DNA of 64,000 nucleotides from Deltaproteobacteria bacterium (GCA_002719955.1 PBFW01000016.1:62001-126000); one strand, 5' to 3'. Counted from the first letter of the stretch, positions 52,293 through 61,652 are shown. Made by a program: numbers and translations. The notes: a model not told the origin generated them from the sequence alone.

Positions 52293-53822
52293 TCAGTCCC
52301 GGGTCTCTTCGAGATCCTTGCGCAGGCGAAATTTCTCGACCTTGCCGGTCGCGGTGCGTGGCAGCTCCTCGATCGGAAGGACTGATTCCGGAAACTTGTA
52401 GGACGCGAGCCGACCCTCGGCGAATTTCGCGATCGAGCTCTCATCGGGCGGTGCGACCCCCTCGGCGGCGACGACGAAGGCCGCCACGCGCTCGCCCAGC
52501 ACCGGATCGGGCTGACCTACGATGGCGACCTCGGCGACATCGGGATGCTGGCGCAGAACCATCTCCACCTCCGCACTCGAAATATTCTCACCCCCGCGGC
52601 GCACGATATCCTTCTTGCGGTCGACAAAATAGAAATAGCCATCGGCATCGAAGCGCCCGAGGTCACCGGTGTGGAAATAGCCGTCGGAGACCGCGCTTCG
52701 CGTCGCCTCCTCGTCGTCCAGGTAGCCCTCGAAGCCCGTCGCGGCGGTGGCAAAACCGACCTCGCCCACCTCGTCGGGATCGGCTTCGCTGCCATCCTCG
52801 CGCAGGATCGTCATGCCGCTTCCCTCAAAGCGTCGCCCGGAGCTGCCCGGCCGGCGCTCCTCCGACAGGCGCGTAAAGGTTCCCATGCCGGCCTCGGTCA
52901 TGCCGTACCAGTCGATGACGGGCACCCCATAGCGTTCCTCCATGAGCGGCGCCGCGGGACCGGCCCCGAGCGCAACGATCATGCGCAGGCTGTGCTCCCG
53001 CTCGAACGCACTCTCGCGCAGGCCGAGCAGGATGTGCACGATGGGCGCCAGCGTGAGCAGATACGAGGGACGGGCGCGATCGACGAGTCCCCAGAAGCGC
53101 CGCGCCGAGAATCGACGCTGAAAGACCGCCGAGCCACCCAGCGAGAGCGCGGAGATGAGGCCGGCCGCGCCGTTGCCATGGAAGAGTGGGGTGACGAAGA
53201 TGCTGCGATCGGACGCGCCGAGGCCGAGCATATCGTCGTAGCGCGGCGCGTTGCGCGAAAATCCGCGGTCGAAGGTCACGGCCTTCGGGCGGCCCGTCGT
53301 GGTACCCGACGTGTACATCAAGTGCCCGGGCACGTCATCGGGAACCGGAGGCAACCTGTCGCCGGCATCCGACGGGGCAGCATCCCGCAGCGCTTTCAGC
53401 GCGAGCGCTCCCTCCGGAACGCTGTCGCCCAAGGTGATGACACAGTCGAGTGTGTCGATGCGCTCCGCGAGGGCGAGGGCACGCTCGGCCAGGTCGGATT
53501 CGCACACGATGAATCGCGCGCGCGAGTGCTTCAGGATGAATTCCATCTCACCGTCCGCCCATTCGGGATTCGCGAGCACGGGCGGAAGCCCCACCGCCGA
53601 CGCGGCGTGCTGAGCCTCGACGAATTCGGGCCTGTTCCACAACCAGAGGCAACTGCGCTCACCCGGCGGAAAACCCAACTCGTGCACGAACATATGAGCG
53701 AGTTTCGCTTCGTTCTCGACGAGTTCGGAATAGGTCCGCGTTCCATCGATCTCCGAGATCAGCGCGAGCTTGTCCGGCTTGTGTTCGGCGTGTTTGCGCA
53801 TCAGCTCGTACAGAGTCGACAT
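52293..53822 (-). CDS. Acyl-CoA synthetase / AMP-dependent ligase
   Basis: 509 residues from ATG 53822. ANL motifs: MYTSGTTTGRPKAVTF (P-loop), WYGMTEAGMG, SDGYFHTGDLGRFDADGYF at the hinge, and PRTATGKVEKFRLRKD with the catalytic lysine. FEATCESDLAERA-type loops are absent, but length and organisation are those of fatty-acid and 2-arylpropionate-type CoA ligases. It lies downstream of another ligase on the same strand, with a broken amidohydrolase stub between. Confidence 0.92.
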   Translation of the reverse strand: MSTLYELMRKHAEHKPDKLALISEIDGTRTYSELVENEAKLAHMFVHELGFPPGERSCLWLWNRPEFVEAQHAASAVGLPPVLANPEWADGEMEFILKHSRARFIVCESDLAERALALAERIDTLDCVITLGDSVPEGALALKALRDAAPSDAGDRLPPVPDDVPGHLMYTSGTTTGRPKAVTFDRGFSRNAPRYDDMLGLGASDRSIFVTPLFHGNGAAGLISALSLGGSAVFQRRFSARRFWGLVDRARPSYLLTLAPIVHILLGLRESAFEREHSLRMIVALGAGPAAPLMEERYGVPVIDWYGMTEAGMGTFTRLSEERRPGSSGRRFEGSGMTILREDGSEADPDEVGEVGFATAATGFEGYLDDEEATRSAVSDGYFHTGDLGRFDADGYFYFVDRKKDIVRRGGENISSAEVEMVLRQHPDVAEVAIVGQPDPVLGERVAAFVVAAEGVAPPDESSIAKFAEGRLASYKFPESVLPIEELPRTATGKVEKFRLRKDLEETRD

Positions 53823-53938
53823 TCCTGAGCGCTCCTGTCTGGGTTCTCGGATCCGCGGCCAGCGGCTGGGTAGAAGGGTCGATCGAAGGGCGAGTACACG
53901 CTCCATTCTAGGAAAGGCCAGATCAGTGCGCGGCGGCG

Positions 53939-54070
53939 TCAGCCAGGATCCGCTCTCGCTCGGCCCTCGCCGTCCTCGGCCCGCTCGGGAGCGCGCTCCC
54001 GTCGATTCTCCGCGAGAAAACGCCCCCAGAGATCCGGGTATCCGACGGCGTGGGAGTCGGTGGAGATCAA
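53939..54070 (-). pseudogene. N-terminal stub of an amidohydrolase family 2 gene
   Basis: A 43-codon frame starts with TTG 54070, overlapping the TGA of the preceding CoA ligase (TTGA), and reads ISTDSHAVGYPDLWGRF, LAENRRERAPE before ending at 53939. This is the start of the amidohydrolase family: compare VSADSHVEEPSYLW and ISADDHIIEP in the intact copies here. The catalytic core is absent and no continuation appears in other frames, so the 3' part was deleted. Confidence 0.6.
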
Positions 54071-55584
54071 TCCGCCCCGCCCATCGCCTCGAAGAGGCGT
54101 CGCACGTCGGGCTGACTCACTTTCATCGAGGGCGTTCGTGGCAACGCTTCGACGACCCGGTAACGAGCGGGGCGCTGGTATCCGACGAGATGCTCCGCCG
54201 CGAAACGAGCGAGATCGTCTTCATCGACGACGGGGGCCCCTCGCTCCAGCACCACAGCGGCGACGGGGACCTCGCCGACGCGCTCGTCCTCGAGACCCAC
54301 CACCGAAACCTCGGCGACCGAAGCGTGCCGCTCGAGGACGGCCGCGATCTGGTCGGGCATCAGCTTGAAACCTCCGCGATTGATGGCACCGTCGGCGCGA
54401 CCCACCAACCAGAGAAAACCGTCGCTGTCGATGCGTGCGAGATCCGTGGTCCGCACCCAGCCGCTGGCAAGGGAATGCTGCCGCGTCTTCACTTCGAGCA
54501 GACCGACCGCATCGGCGGCGAGCACACGGCCGTCTTCCTGATCGACGATCTGCAGCTCTACGCCTCCGTTCGCACGTCCCACGCTGCCACGCTTGGCCTT
54601 GGCGTATTCTTTGTGGTCGCGGAGATTCCAGCCCGCGACCCCGCCGGCAAACTCGGTGGCGCCATAGGTCGTCAGGACGGGAACGCCGTAGCGCGTCTCG
54701 AAGGCATCTGCGGTATCCGGGTCGAGCGGTGCCGTTCCGGCGCTCACCACGCGCAGACTCGAGAGATCCTCCGGCGGGAATCCCGCGTCGAGCACCATCT
54801 TGAGAGCGGCGGGCACGAGGCTCACGGCCTTGGGCCGGTGACGCAGGACGAGTTCGTGCCAGAGGTCGACCTCGAAGCGCTCCATCATCGAGATCCGGCG
54901 CCCGCTGAAGAGCGCCCCACCCCCGCGAAAGATTCCGCCGACGTGCACCAGCGGATTCGGCATCAGCACGACCCCCGAGCTCAGCTTGGGCTCGCTCGCG
55001 CCGCCCTTCGATTCGTAACCCGCCGCCGATCGCAGCGATTCTTCGAGCGCGCTGAGCCGCAGCGGGATGCGCTTCGGCGGACCGGTGGTCCCACTCGTGA
55101 GCATCTGAACCGCGACGCCGGGCAGCGGCGCGTGGTGGGGTCCGTCACCCAGTGTCTCCAACCCCGCCAGCACGCTGAGCCCCAATTTCGGGGACTCATG
55201 AACTTCGATCCCAACGCAACCCACCCGTTCGGCGGCCTCGCGCACGCCGGCCACCCCCCAATCGTCACTGTGCCCGATCAACGCGGGAGACCGAAGATCA
55301 GCGATTTCTTCGACGAGCTTGCTCGCACCCTGGATCGCATTGACGGTCAGCACGCAGCGCCGCGAGGTGATCACGGACATCATCGCGCCCAATAGAGAGG
55401 GCCTGTTGCGCAACATCACTGCGATCGCCGCGTCCTCGGCAATCCCCGCCGTCGTCAGTGCCCGATCGATCTCCTGCATCGATGCTGCAAGTTCACCCCA
55501 GCTGATCCAACGGTTCTCGAACTCCACCGCGTCCGCCCCTGGATCGAGTGCGAGAACGGCGCGGATATGATCTGCCAGATCCAT
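54067..55584 (-). CDS. Acyl-CoA synthetase / AMP-dependent ligase
   Basis: 505 residues from ATG 55584 (GAGAGAGA upstream); a start at 55614 has no good site. P-loop is MLTSGTTGPPKR, adenine motif TYGATEFAGG, hinge TTDLARIDSDGFLWL and the end LPRTPSMKVSQPDVRR, where the usual Gly before the catalytic lysine is Met. It may still be active because the lysine is kept. It follows a P450 gene by 37 bases and its stop overlaps the start of the amidohydrolase stub, so the operon once ran P450-ligase-amidohydrolase-ligase. Confidence 0.9.
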   Translation of the reverse strand: MDLADHIRAVLALDPGADAVEFENRWISWGELAASMQEIDRALTTAGIAEDAAIAVMLRNRPSLLGAMMSVITSRRCVLTVNAIQGASKLVEEIADLRSPALIGHSDDWGVAGVREAAERVGCVGIEVHESPKLGLSVLAGLETLGDGPHHAPLPGVAVQMLTSGTTGPPKRIPLRLSALEESLRSAAGYESKGGASEPKLSSGVVLMPNPLVHVGGIFRGGGALFSGRRISMMERFEVDLWHELVLRHRPKAVSLVPAALKMVLDAGFPPEDLSSLRVVSAGTAPLDPDTADAFETRYGVPVLTTYGATEFAGGVAGWNLRDHKEYAKAKRGSVGRANGGVELQIVDQEDGRVLAADAVGLLEVKTRQHSLASGWVRTTDLARIDSDGFLWLVGRADGAINRGGFKLMPDQIAAVLERHASVAEVSVVGLEDERVGEVPVAAVVLERGAPVVDEDDLARFAAEHLVGYQRPARYRVVEALPRTPSMKVSQPDVRRLFEAMGGAD

Positions 55585-55621
55585 CGGATCTCTCTCGTGA
55601 ATCGCACCCGTCATGTCGACG

Positions 55622-56806
55622 TCAGGCCTGAAAAGCGATGGGGAAATGCGAATAGCCCTGCACGAACTCGGTGGGGGGGTGCACGGTCTCGTCCCGAAGA
55701 ACGGTGTATTCGGGGAAGCGACCGAGTACCTCCTCCAGGAGAATTCGACCCTCCATCTGAGCCATATGATTGCCCAGACAGCGATGGTCGCCCTGCCCGA
55801 AGGTCAGGATGCGGGGCGGGTTGCGGTGGATATCGAAACGATCGGGCTGATCGAACTCGGCGGCGTCCCGATTCGCGGACGGAAAGAGCAGGATCACCGG
55901 CTGCCCCGCCTCGAATCTGTGCTCGCCCAACGCGAAGTCGCGGATCACCGTGCGTCCCAACCATTGTGTCGGGGTATCGAAGCGCAGGGCCTCCATCAGC
56001 GCGGTCGGGATCAGAGAGGGATCGGCGCAGAGATCGCGGCGCTGATCCGGGTGCTGCTCGAGCCGCAGCAGCGCCGTGGCAAAGACCTTGGGGAAGGTCT
56101 CGGTCGCACCCACGACGAGCAGCAACATATGGCGCGCGATTCGCTCGTCGCTCAGCGGCTGCCCGTCCTGGTCGCGAAACTGTGTCAACGTATCGAGCGC
56201 ATCACCGTATTCACGCCCGGAGGCGCGGCGCTCCCGAGCCGCCGTCTCGAGATAATCCCAAAGGCCTAACACGGCGTTCCGACCCTCCTCGACCATCCCC
56301 TCCACGCCTTCCTCGCGTGCGAAGAAGCGGTGGACCAGATCCAGCAAGAGGTCGCAATCCGAGACGGGCACGCCGCCAATCGTACAAGAGACGCGCACAG
56401 CGATCTGCTGACCGAGTTCACGCACCGCGTCGATGCGACCGGATTCCAGGTGCGCTTCGATACATTCCCGCGCCCAGGTCCGCATCGGATCAGCGAGTCG
56501 ACGCGCCGCGCTCGGACCGAAATGGGGAAAGAGGGCCTTGCGCAACCGCCGGTGGGCCTCCCCATCCATACCTGCCAGCGTCTGCAGGGCCGAGGGCCGG
56601 CCCTCGAGCAGAGTGGGACCCTGATTGCCATTCGCGCTCGACAGGGAATCGCCGTGGCTGCAGAAATCCCAGATGTCCTGGAAGCGCGTCAGCGCCCAGC
56701 CCCCCCAACGCTCGAGCGGGTAGATCGGGCACTCCTCGCGCATTCGGGCATAAATCGGAAGTGGGTCTTCCTTGATCTCGGGCATATAGGGATCGTATTC
56801 GATCAT
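55622..56806 (-). CDS. Cytochrome P450
   Basis: 394 residues. I-helix LLVVGATETFP (Ala-Thr-Glu-Thr with Gly as the conserved kink), K-helix ExxR in MEALRFD, haem loop FGQGDHRCLGNHMAQ with Cys343. A shorter meander region and RDFALGEHRFEAGQPVILLFPSANRD are typical of soluble bacterial P450s. Distinct from the P450 at 7533, with about family-level similarity only. Heads an operon with two CoA ligases, so it may hydroxylate a side chain that is later activated. ATG start. Confidence 0.94.
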   Translation of the reverse strand: MIEYDPYMPEIKEDPLPIYARMREECPIYPLERWGGWALTRFQDIWDFCSHGDSLSSANGNQGPTLLEGRPSALQTLAGMDGEAHRRLRKALFPHFGPSAARRLADPMRTWARECIEAHLESGRIDAVRELGQQIAVRVSCTIGGVPVSDCDLLLDLVHRFFAREEGVEGMVEEGRNAVLGLWDYLETAARERRASGREYGDALDTLTQFRDQDGQPLSDERIARHMLLLVVGATETFPKVFATALLRLEQHPDQRRDLCADPSLIPTALMEALRFDTPTQWLGRTVIRDFALGEHRFEAGQPVILLFPSANRDAAEFDQPDRFDIHRNPPRILTFGQGDHRCLGNHMAQMEGRILLEEVLGRFPEYTVLRDETVHPPTEFVQGYSHFPIAFQA

Positions 56807-56976
56807 GGGCTGACTCTCCGCGGCTCACGATCTTAACAGCGCGCGGAGTTCGTGCATCGCCCGGCGCCCCTCCCGATCGATTCATTCACCCGGTATGCAA
56901 ATTTCGAATCACGCGGAACGAGTCAGGTCCACCGCAGTGCCCCCCAAAACGCGATCTTTGCGGTTAGTATCGGTGC

Positions 56977-57906
56977 ATGCCGGATTCCCTCACGCACCGG
57001 GTCGTGGCCAGCGATCTCTCCTTCCCCGAAGGCCCCGTGGTCCTGAGAGATGGCTCCGTCCTCGTCGTCGAAATTCGCGGCGCTCGGCTGACCCGGATCC
57101 GACCCGACGGCGACCGGGAGACCGTGGCGAGCTGGGCGGGGCCGGATCGCGCGGGGCCCAACGGAGCCGCGATCGGACCCGACGGCGCCTGCTATATCTG
57201 CAACAACGGCGGTTTCATATGGAGCCCCCGCGGTGATTTCAGCGTTCCAGCCGATCCGAAAACGGGAGCGACCCAACCGGATGCCTATCTCACGGGCTCC
57301 ATCGATCGCGTCGATCTCGCGACGGGCGAGATCAGGGCGCTCTATACGGAATGTGATGGACAGCGCTTATGCGGCCCAAACGACCTGGTCTTCGATCGCG
57401 AGGGCGGCCTGTGGTTCACCGATCACGGCAAGCGGCGCGCCTTCGACGAGGACCGGTGCGGCGTCTACTACGCCGCCGCGGACGGCTCAAGAATCGAGCG
57501 CACCCTCTTCCCCCTTCATGCACCCAATGGAATCGGACTTTCCCCGGACGAGAGCACCCTCTACGTCGCGGAGACGCCGACCGGGCGCCTCTGGTCCTAT
57601 CCCGTGACACATCCGGGCAAGGTCGATCCCCGGGGTGCGCAATGCCTCGTGAACACGATCGGGCGCTTCGACTCCTTGGGAGTCGAGGCCGACGGTACCG
57701 TGGTGGTCGCCGCCATCGACCAGGGCCTGTGTGTCGTGCGGCCCAATGGCGAGACTTCCTACGTCGACGTACCGGGTCCCGCTGCGACCAATATCTGTTG
57801 GGGGGGGGACGACATGAAGACGGCCTACGTGACCGAGTCGCTCGAAGGCAAGCTCTACGCCTACGAGTGGCCCCGGCCCGGTCTGGAACTGGCGTACTCG
57901 GTATGA
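56977..57906 (+). CDS. SMP-30/gluconolactonase-like beta-propeller protein
   Basis: 309 residues. A six-bladed propeller with the metal-binding residues of the SMP-30 group: Glu in LSFPEGPVVL, Asn in GPNGAAIGPDG and LCGPNDLVFDREG, and Asp in APNGIGLSPDESTLYVAE. Family members hydrolyse lactones (gluconolactone, dihydrocoumarin) with a divalent metal. Its stop overlaps the ATG of the next SDR (ATGA), a classic pairing in sugar-acid or terpenoid catabolism where a dehydrogenase yields a lactone. Confidence 0.88.
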   Translation: MPDSLTHRVVASDLSFPEGPVVLRDGSVLVVEIRGARLTRIRPDGDRETVASWAGPDRAGPNGAAIGPDGACYICNNGGFIWSPRGDFSVPADPKTGATQPDAYLTGSIDRVDLATGEIRALYTECDGQRLCGPNDLVFDREGGLWFTDHGKRRAFDEDRCGVYYAAADGSRIERTLFPLHAPNGIGLSPDESTLYVAETPTGRLWSYPVTHPGKVDPRGAQCLVNTIGRFDSLGVEADGTVVVAAIDQGLCVVRPNGETSYVDVPGPAATNICWGGDDMKTAYVTESLEGKLYAYEWPRPGLELAYSV

Positions 57907-58706
57907 CGGCGGACCAGAGACTGCGCACCGTTCTCATCACCGGCGCTTCCGCGGGTCTCGGCGAGGCGCTCGCGCTGACCTGTGCGCAGAAGGGCTGGCG
58001 GCTGGCACTCGGAGCTCGACGCGTCGATCGAATAGAGGACGTGGCGCGGCGCGCTCGAGAAGCGGGGGCGGAAGTTTACGCGGGGCGGCTCGATGTCACC
58101 GACGAGGATTCTGTCGAGCGCTTCTTCGATGAGAGTGAAGCCGCCCTCGGCGTCGCGGATATCGTCGTGAACAACGCCGGACTCTCGAAGCCCGGAATTC
58201 TGCACGAACGCGCGACCGCGGATATTCGACGCGAAGTCGAAACGAATCTGCTCGGAGTACTCTTCGTTTCGCGACGCGGTGTGGCGGCGCTGGTGGAAAA
58301 CGAGATGCGCGGCGACATCGTCTTCATGGGGAGTGACGCCGCCACCGTGCCACGACCCGGCCAGGTGACCTACAGCGCGACCAAGGGCGCCCTCGAGACG
58401 CTGTGTACGAGCCTCTCGCGGGAACTCGAGGGCACCGGCGTTCGGGTCATCCGCTTGCGAATCGGCCCCACGATGAGCGAGTTCGGCGCGGAGTGGGACC
58501 TCTCACCCCAGGCGCTCGAGGAGCGCACGGAACTCTTCCGGCGCTTCGGGACGCGCGACGCCCGGCATCTCGGAACCTTGATGCAGGCGGACGATATCGC
58601 CCAGGCGATCCTCTTCGCAGTCGGTCGCCCTCCCGGGGTCGTCATCGACACCATCGACATCTACCCCGAAGCTCCGCTGGGCAATGCCGTCAAGGGGCTG
58701 CGCTGA
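57903..58706 (+). CDS. Short-chain dehydrogenase/reductase (SDR)
   Basis: 267 residues. TGASAGLG cofactor loop, NNAG motif, catalytic Ser in VFMGSDAATV and YSATK. The end is DTIDIYPEAPLGNAV. It overlaps the SMP-30 gene and is followed one base past its stop by a SnoaL-like gene, so these form a tight operon. An oxidised product of this SDR could be a lactone hydrolysed by the upstream enzyme, an inference from order. Confidence 0.9.
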   Translation: MTADQRLRTVLITGASAGLGEALALTCAQKGWRLALGARRVDRIEDVARRAREAGAEVYAGRLDVTDEDSVERFFDESEAALGVADIVVNNAGLSKPGILHERATADIRREVETNLLGVLFVSRRGVAALVENEMRGDIVFMGSDAATVPRPGQVTYSATKGALETLCTSLSRELEGTGVRVIRLRIGPTMSEFGAEWDLSPQALEERTELFRRFGTRDARHLGTLMQADDIAQAILFAVGRPPGVVIDTIDIYPEAPLGNAVKGLR

Positions 58707-58707
58707 C

Positions 58708-59139
58708 ATGAGTCGCGTGACCGGTATCACGCGACGCTACATCGAGGCCATGAATGCCGGCGACATCGACGCGATGATGTTGCTCTTCGCGCCGGGCGCC
58801 GTGTTGCGCCATCCGACAGGCGTTTTCGAGGGCAGCGACGCAATTCGCGACTTCTTCCTCGAGGGTGTCTTCGCGTACTCGGCGCAGCTGCACTATGTCA
58901 CGGGATCTGAGGTCACGGGATCTGAGGTCACGGGATCTGAGGTCACGGGATCTGAGCGGGGCGATCTGGCCTGGCTGGAAGTCGAGGCCGTGTCCGACGT
59001 GACGCCCGGCCGTCAACGTGTGGTGGACGTCTTCCGACTCGACCAAGCGGGGCGAATCGTCGACGTCGGCATCTACTCGGGAAATATCGTTCCCGGATCC
59101 GACGAATCGTCCGACGATCCGGAACGTCAAAAAGAGTGA
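58708..59139 (+). CDS. SnoaL-like / NTF2-fold protein with in-frame 15-bp repeat
   Basis: 143 residues. RVTGITRRYIEAMNAGDIDAM and FAPGAVLRHPTGVFEG are the family's opening helices and strand. Residues 64-83 are four copies of Val-Thr-Gly-Ser-Glu encoded by four perfect 15-bp repeats, inserted where relatives usually have a short loop before RGDLAWLEVEAV. The fold may tolerate it as a surface loop. It sits one base after the SDR stop and its stop overlaps the GTG of the frame leading to the next SDR. Confidence 0.8.
   Translation: MSRVTGITRRYIEAMNAGDIDAMMLLFAPGAVLRHPTGVFEGSDAIRDFFLEGVFAYSAQLHYVTGSEVTGSEVTGSEVTGSERGDLAWLEVEAVSDVTPGRQRVVDVFRLDQAGRIVDVGIYSGNIVPGSDESSDDPERQKE
58897..58956 (+). 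repeat. Perfect 15-bp tandem repeat, four copies
   Basis: GTCACGGGATCTGAG is repeated four times without mismatch inside the SnoaL-like gene at 58708-59139, encoding four Val-Thr-Gly-Ser-Glu units in frame. Copy number changes here keep the frame. Confidence 0.95.
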
Positions 59140-59153
59140 AGGGGACGAATACG

Positions 59154-59933
59154 ATGGGACTCTTGAAGGATCGGGTGGCCGTGCTGGCGGGGGTCGGCGT
59201 GGATCTGGGAACGGCACTCGCGCGGGTCTTCGCCGCGGAGGGTGCCCAGCTCGTGTTGGCCGCCCGCAGCGAAGACACCATTCGCGACCTCGCCAGCGAA
59301 ATCGTGGACATGGGTCAAAAATGCATATGGCAGTGCACGGACATCACCGAGGCCGACGCTTGCAAGGCGCTGGTCGAGCGAACTGAATCTGAATTCGGGG
59401 GGCTCGACATCCTCGTCAACAACGCCGTGTGGCCCCACGGTGATGGGCCGCTGGCGGATGCGAACCTCGAGGATTGGCATACGGCCATGAACGTGAACTT
59501 TCTCGGTGCGCTCACGATGACGCAGGCGGCGATTCCAGCGCTGCGACGTCGGGAAGCCGCCCGCATCATCATGGTCAGCACGATTGCGTCTCGTGCGCAC
59601 TACCCCACAGCGGGCCCCTACTCGTCCTCGAAGGCGGCCTTGAATTCCGTGACGAAGACGCTCGCGAAGGAGCTCGGCCCCGACGGCATTCGCGTCAACG
59701 CGGTCATCCCGGGATGGATCTGGGGTCCCACCGCGCAGGGCGTACTGACGCAATGGGGGGAAGCGGAGGGCGCGACGCTCGACGAGATGCGCGTTCGCTA
59801 CGAGCAGGAAACGGCGTTGCACTACCTGCCAAAAGCCGAGGAAATCGCGAAGGTGGCGGTCTTCCTCGCATCCGAGCTATCGAACCCCGTCACGGGGCAT
59901 CTGCTCGATGCCAATGCCGGGCAGTGGATGTGA
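59154..59933 (+). CDS. Short-chain dehydrogenase/reductase (SDR)
   Basis: 259 residues; ATG 59154 with AAGGGG upstream is preferred to a GTG at 59136 that overlaps the previous stop. Cofactor loop AGVGVDLG is a variant of TGxxxGxG as in the SDR at 15136, and NNAVW, IIMVSTIAS and YSSSK follow. The closing NPVTGHLLDANAGQW is nearly the same as in the 15136 copy. Fourth gene of the SMP-30 operon. Predicted NAD(P)-dependent oxidoreductase. Confidence 0.9.
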   Translation: MGLLKDRVAVLAGVGVDLGTALARVFAAEGAQLVLAARSEDTIRDLASEIVDMGQKCIWQCTDITEADACKALVERTESEFGGLDILVNNAVWPHGDGPLADANLEDWHTAMNVNFLGALTMTQAAIPALRRREAARIIMVSTIASRAHYPTAGPYSSSKAALNSVTKTLAKELGPDGIRVNAVIPGWIWGPTAQGVLTQWGEAEGATLDEMRVRYEQETALHYLPKAEEIAKVAVFLASELSNPVTGHLLDANAGQWM

Positions 59934-59937
59934 CCGA

Positions 59938-59968
59938 GCGATCGCGCCCGCACACAAAGCGCGATCGC
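59938..59968. terminator. Possible bidirectional hairpin between convergent genes
   Basis: A perfect 10-bp stem, GCGATCGCGC (59938-59947) with GCGCGATCGC (59959-59968) and an 11-base loop, lies five bases after the SDR stop and 17 before the end of the convergent flavoprotein gene. No T-tract follows in either direction, so it may be a Rho-type or structural element rather than an intrinsic terminator. Confidence 0.4.
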
Positions 59969-59984
59969 GTGCGAAAAGAAGCTC

Positions 59985-61652
59985 CTAGCTCGACCGCGTC
60001 GCGGCGTGCTGGCCAGCGATATAGCCCCAGGTAATCGCCCGCAGATTCGACATGCCGCTCTGGTAGCCCCCACCGATATCGAGGAGCGCGGCGGAGTTGC
60101 CCACCACATAGAAGCCCGGAATCGAATGTCCGCGCACGTGCACCGCCTGTGCGTCACGATCGAAGCGCAGGCCGTGGGAGTTGATCCCGACGCCGATCGG
60201 CGTGAGTCGCAACCCGTAGTAGGGCGCCTTGTTCACCGGAGCGAGGTTGGGGTTCGGGTAGGACGAATCTCCACAGAGCCGATTGGCCCAGAGGTATTGC
60301 CCGCGCCCGAATTCCGGATCTTCGCCCTTCTCCGCGTGCGTGTTGAAATCCTGAAGCGTGCGTTCGAAGCCCTCCGGATCGATGCCGAGCTTCTGCGCGA
60401 GCGCCCCGGGTGTCTCGGCGCGCTCGACGAACTCCTCGGGCAGCTCCTGATCGGGCATGAAGCTGCCCACCGGATACTGATCGCGGTAGTGGGTGTCGAA
60501 GATCATGAAAGAGGGATCGTTGGGCAGATCCTGTCTGGCCCCGTTCCATTCTCGCATTCGGGGATTCGCGTCCTTATAGAAGGATTCGTCGCAGAAACGC
60601 TTGCCGGCGCGGTTCACCACCATGGAATGCGGAATGCCGGTCTCGAAGGCCGTGCGGTAGAGAGGCTTCCCGAAATGTTCCTCGCCCGGAATGTTGTAGC
60701 CGAAGAACATCGCCAGATTCGTCGGCGGAACATTGGCAACGGAGGCACCGATCTCGCCGCCCAACACGATATTGTCTCCGTCCAAGCCGGGCGGACAGGC
60801 AGTCCCCCACTCGCGCGTATTCTCGTAGCGCGTGGCCATCGGAACGTTGTGGTCGTAGCCTCCGATGCACATCACCACGCCCTGAGCCGCACGAATGAAG
60901 AAATCACGACCTTCCCGTTCGGCCCGTACACCGATCACCGCACCGGCGTCGTCGGTCATGAGTTCGCGGGCGGGCGTGTCGACGTAGGCCGGAATGCCAC
61001 GGTCGACCATCGCGGCTTTGATCAGGAAGCCCATCATCCCCGTACCAAAGGTGCGCTGATCGTTGCTGAGGCGCTCCGCGATCATCTCGTAATCCCATTC
61101 CTTCACCTTGGCAAGACCGCCAAAGCGGGTGAGATCCGTGTGCAGGAGGCCCATCGGATGATGCGGGGAGATATGGGTCCTGGTCTGCCACTCGCCGAGC
61201 TCAGCGCCGGAGAAGAGATTCATGACGAGGTAGCGCCCTCCCTCGTGGGACCCGGGAGCGAAGGGGAAATAATAATCCGTCTGGGTCGGGGACGAGACCC
61301 AATCCACATGGGCCCGATCCGTCAGGTAATCCATCGCCTCGTTGCGCATCTCCATGAGGCGATCGGTGAGCTCGGGCTCGTTGAATCCCGCGGCGATGAA
61401 ATCCACGTAAGCGCGTGCAGCCTCCTCGGAATCCTCCACACCCGCTTCGCGCATCTGGCGGTTGTTGGGGTTGAATGTCTCGCCGCCGCTATAAGCGCAG
61501 ACTCCGCCCAGCTTCGGACTCTTGTCGATCACCGCGACCTTCTTGCCCGCGTCGTGGGCCACCATGGCCGCGGTGAGACCACCGAGCCCAGAGCCCAGAG
61601 CGAGCACGTCCACTTCGAGATCCCACTTCTGCCGCCGACCGAATATATTCAC
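59985..61652 (-). CDS. KstD-like FAD-dependent dehydrogenase
   Basis: 555 residues, GTG start at 61652 with AAGGAGG upstream. The FAD-binding Rossmann motif is VLALGSGLGGLTAAMVAHDAG; AYSGGETFNPNN, MCIGGYDHN and VVGNSAALLDIGGGYQSGM are features of the 3-ketosteroid 1-dehydrogenase / fumarate reductase flavoprotein group. Members insert double bonds next to a ketone or alcohol in steroid-like and other rings. The catalytic Tyr pattern cannot be assigned from sequence alone. It precedes a SnoaL-like gene and faces an acyl-CoA dehydrogenase pair. Confidence 0.85.
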   Translation of the reverse strand: MNIFGRRQKWDLEVDVLALGSGLGGLTAAMVAHDAGKKVAVIDKSPKLGGVCAYSGGETFNPNNRQMREAGVEDSEEAARAYVDFIAAGFNEPELTDRLMEMRNEAMDYLTDRAHVDWVSSPTQTDYYFPFAPGSHEGGRYLVMNLFSGAELGEWQTRTHISPHHPMGLLHTDLTRFGGLAKVKEWDYEMIAERLSNDQRTFGTGMMGFLIKAAMVDRGIPAYVDTPARELMTDDAGAVIGVRAEREGRDFFIRAAQGVVMCIGGYDHNVPMATRYENTREWGTACPPGLDGDNIVLGGEIGASVANVPPTNLAMFFGYNIPGEEHFGKPLYRTAFETGIPHSMVVNRAGKRFCDESFYKDANPRMREWNGARQDLPNDPSFMIFDTHYRDQYPVGSFMPDQELPEEFVERAETPGALAQKLGIDPEGFERTLQDFNTHAEKGEDPEFGRGQYLWANRLCGDSSYPNPNLAPVNKAPYYGLRLTPIGVGINSHGLRFDRDAQAVHVRGHSIPGFYVVGNSAALLDIGGGYQSGMSNLRAITWGYIAGQHAATRSS

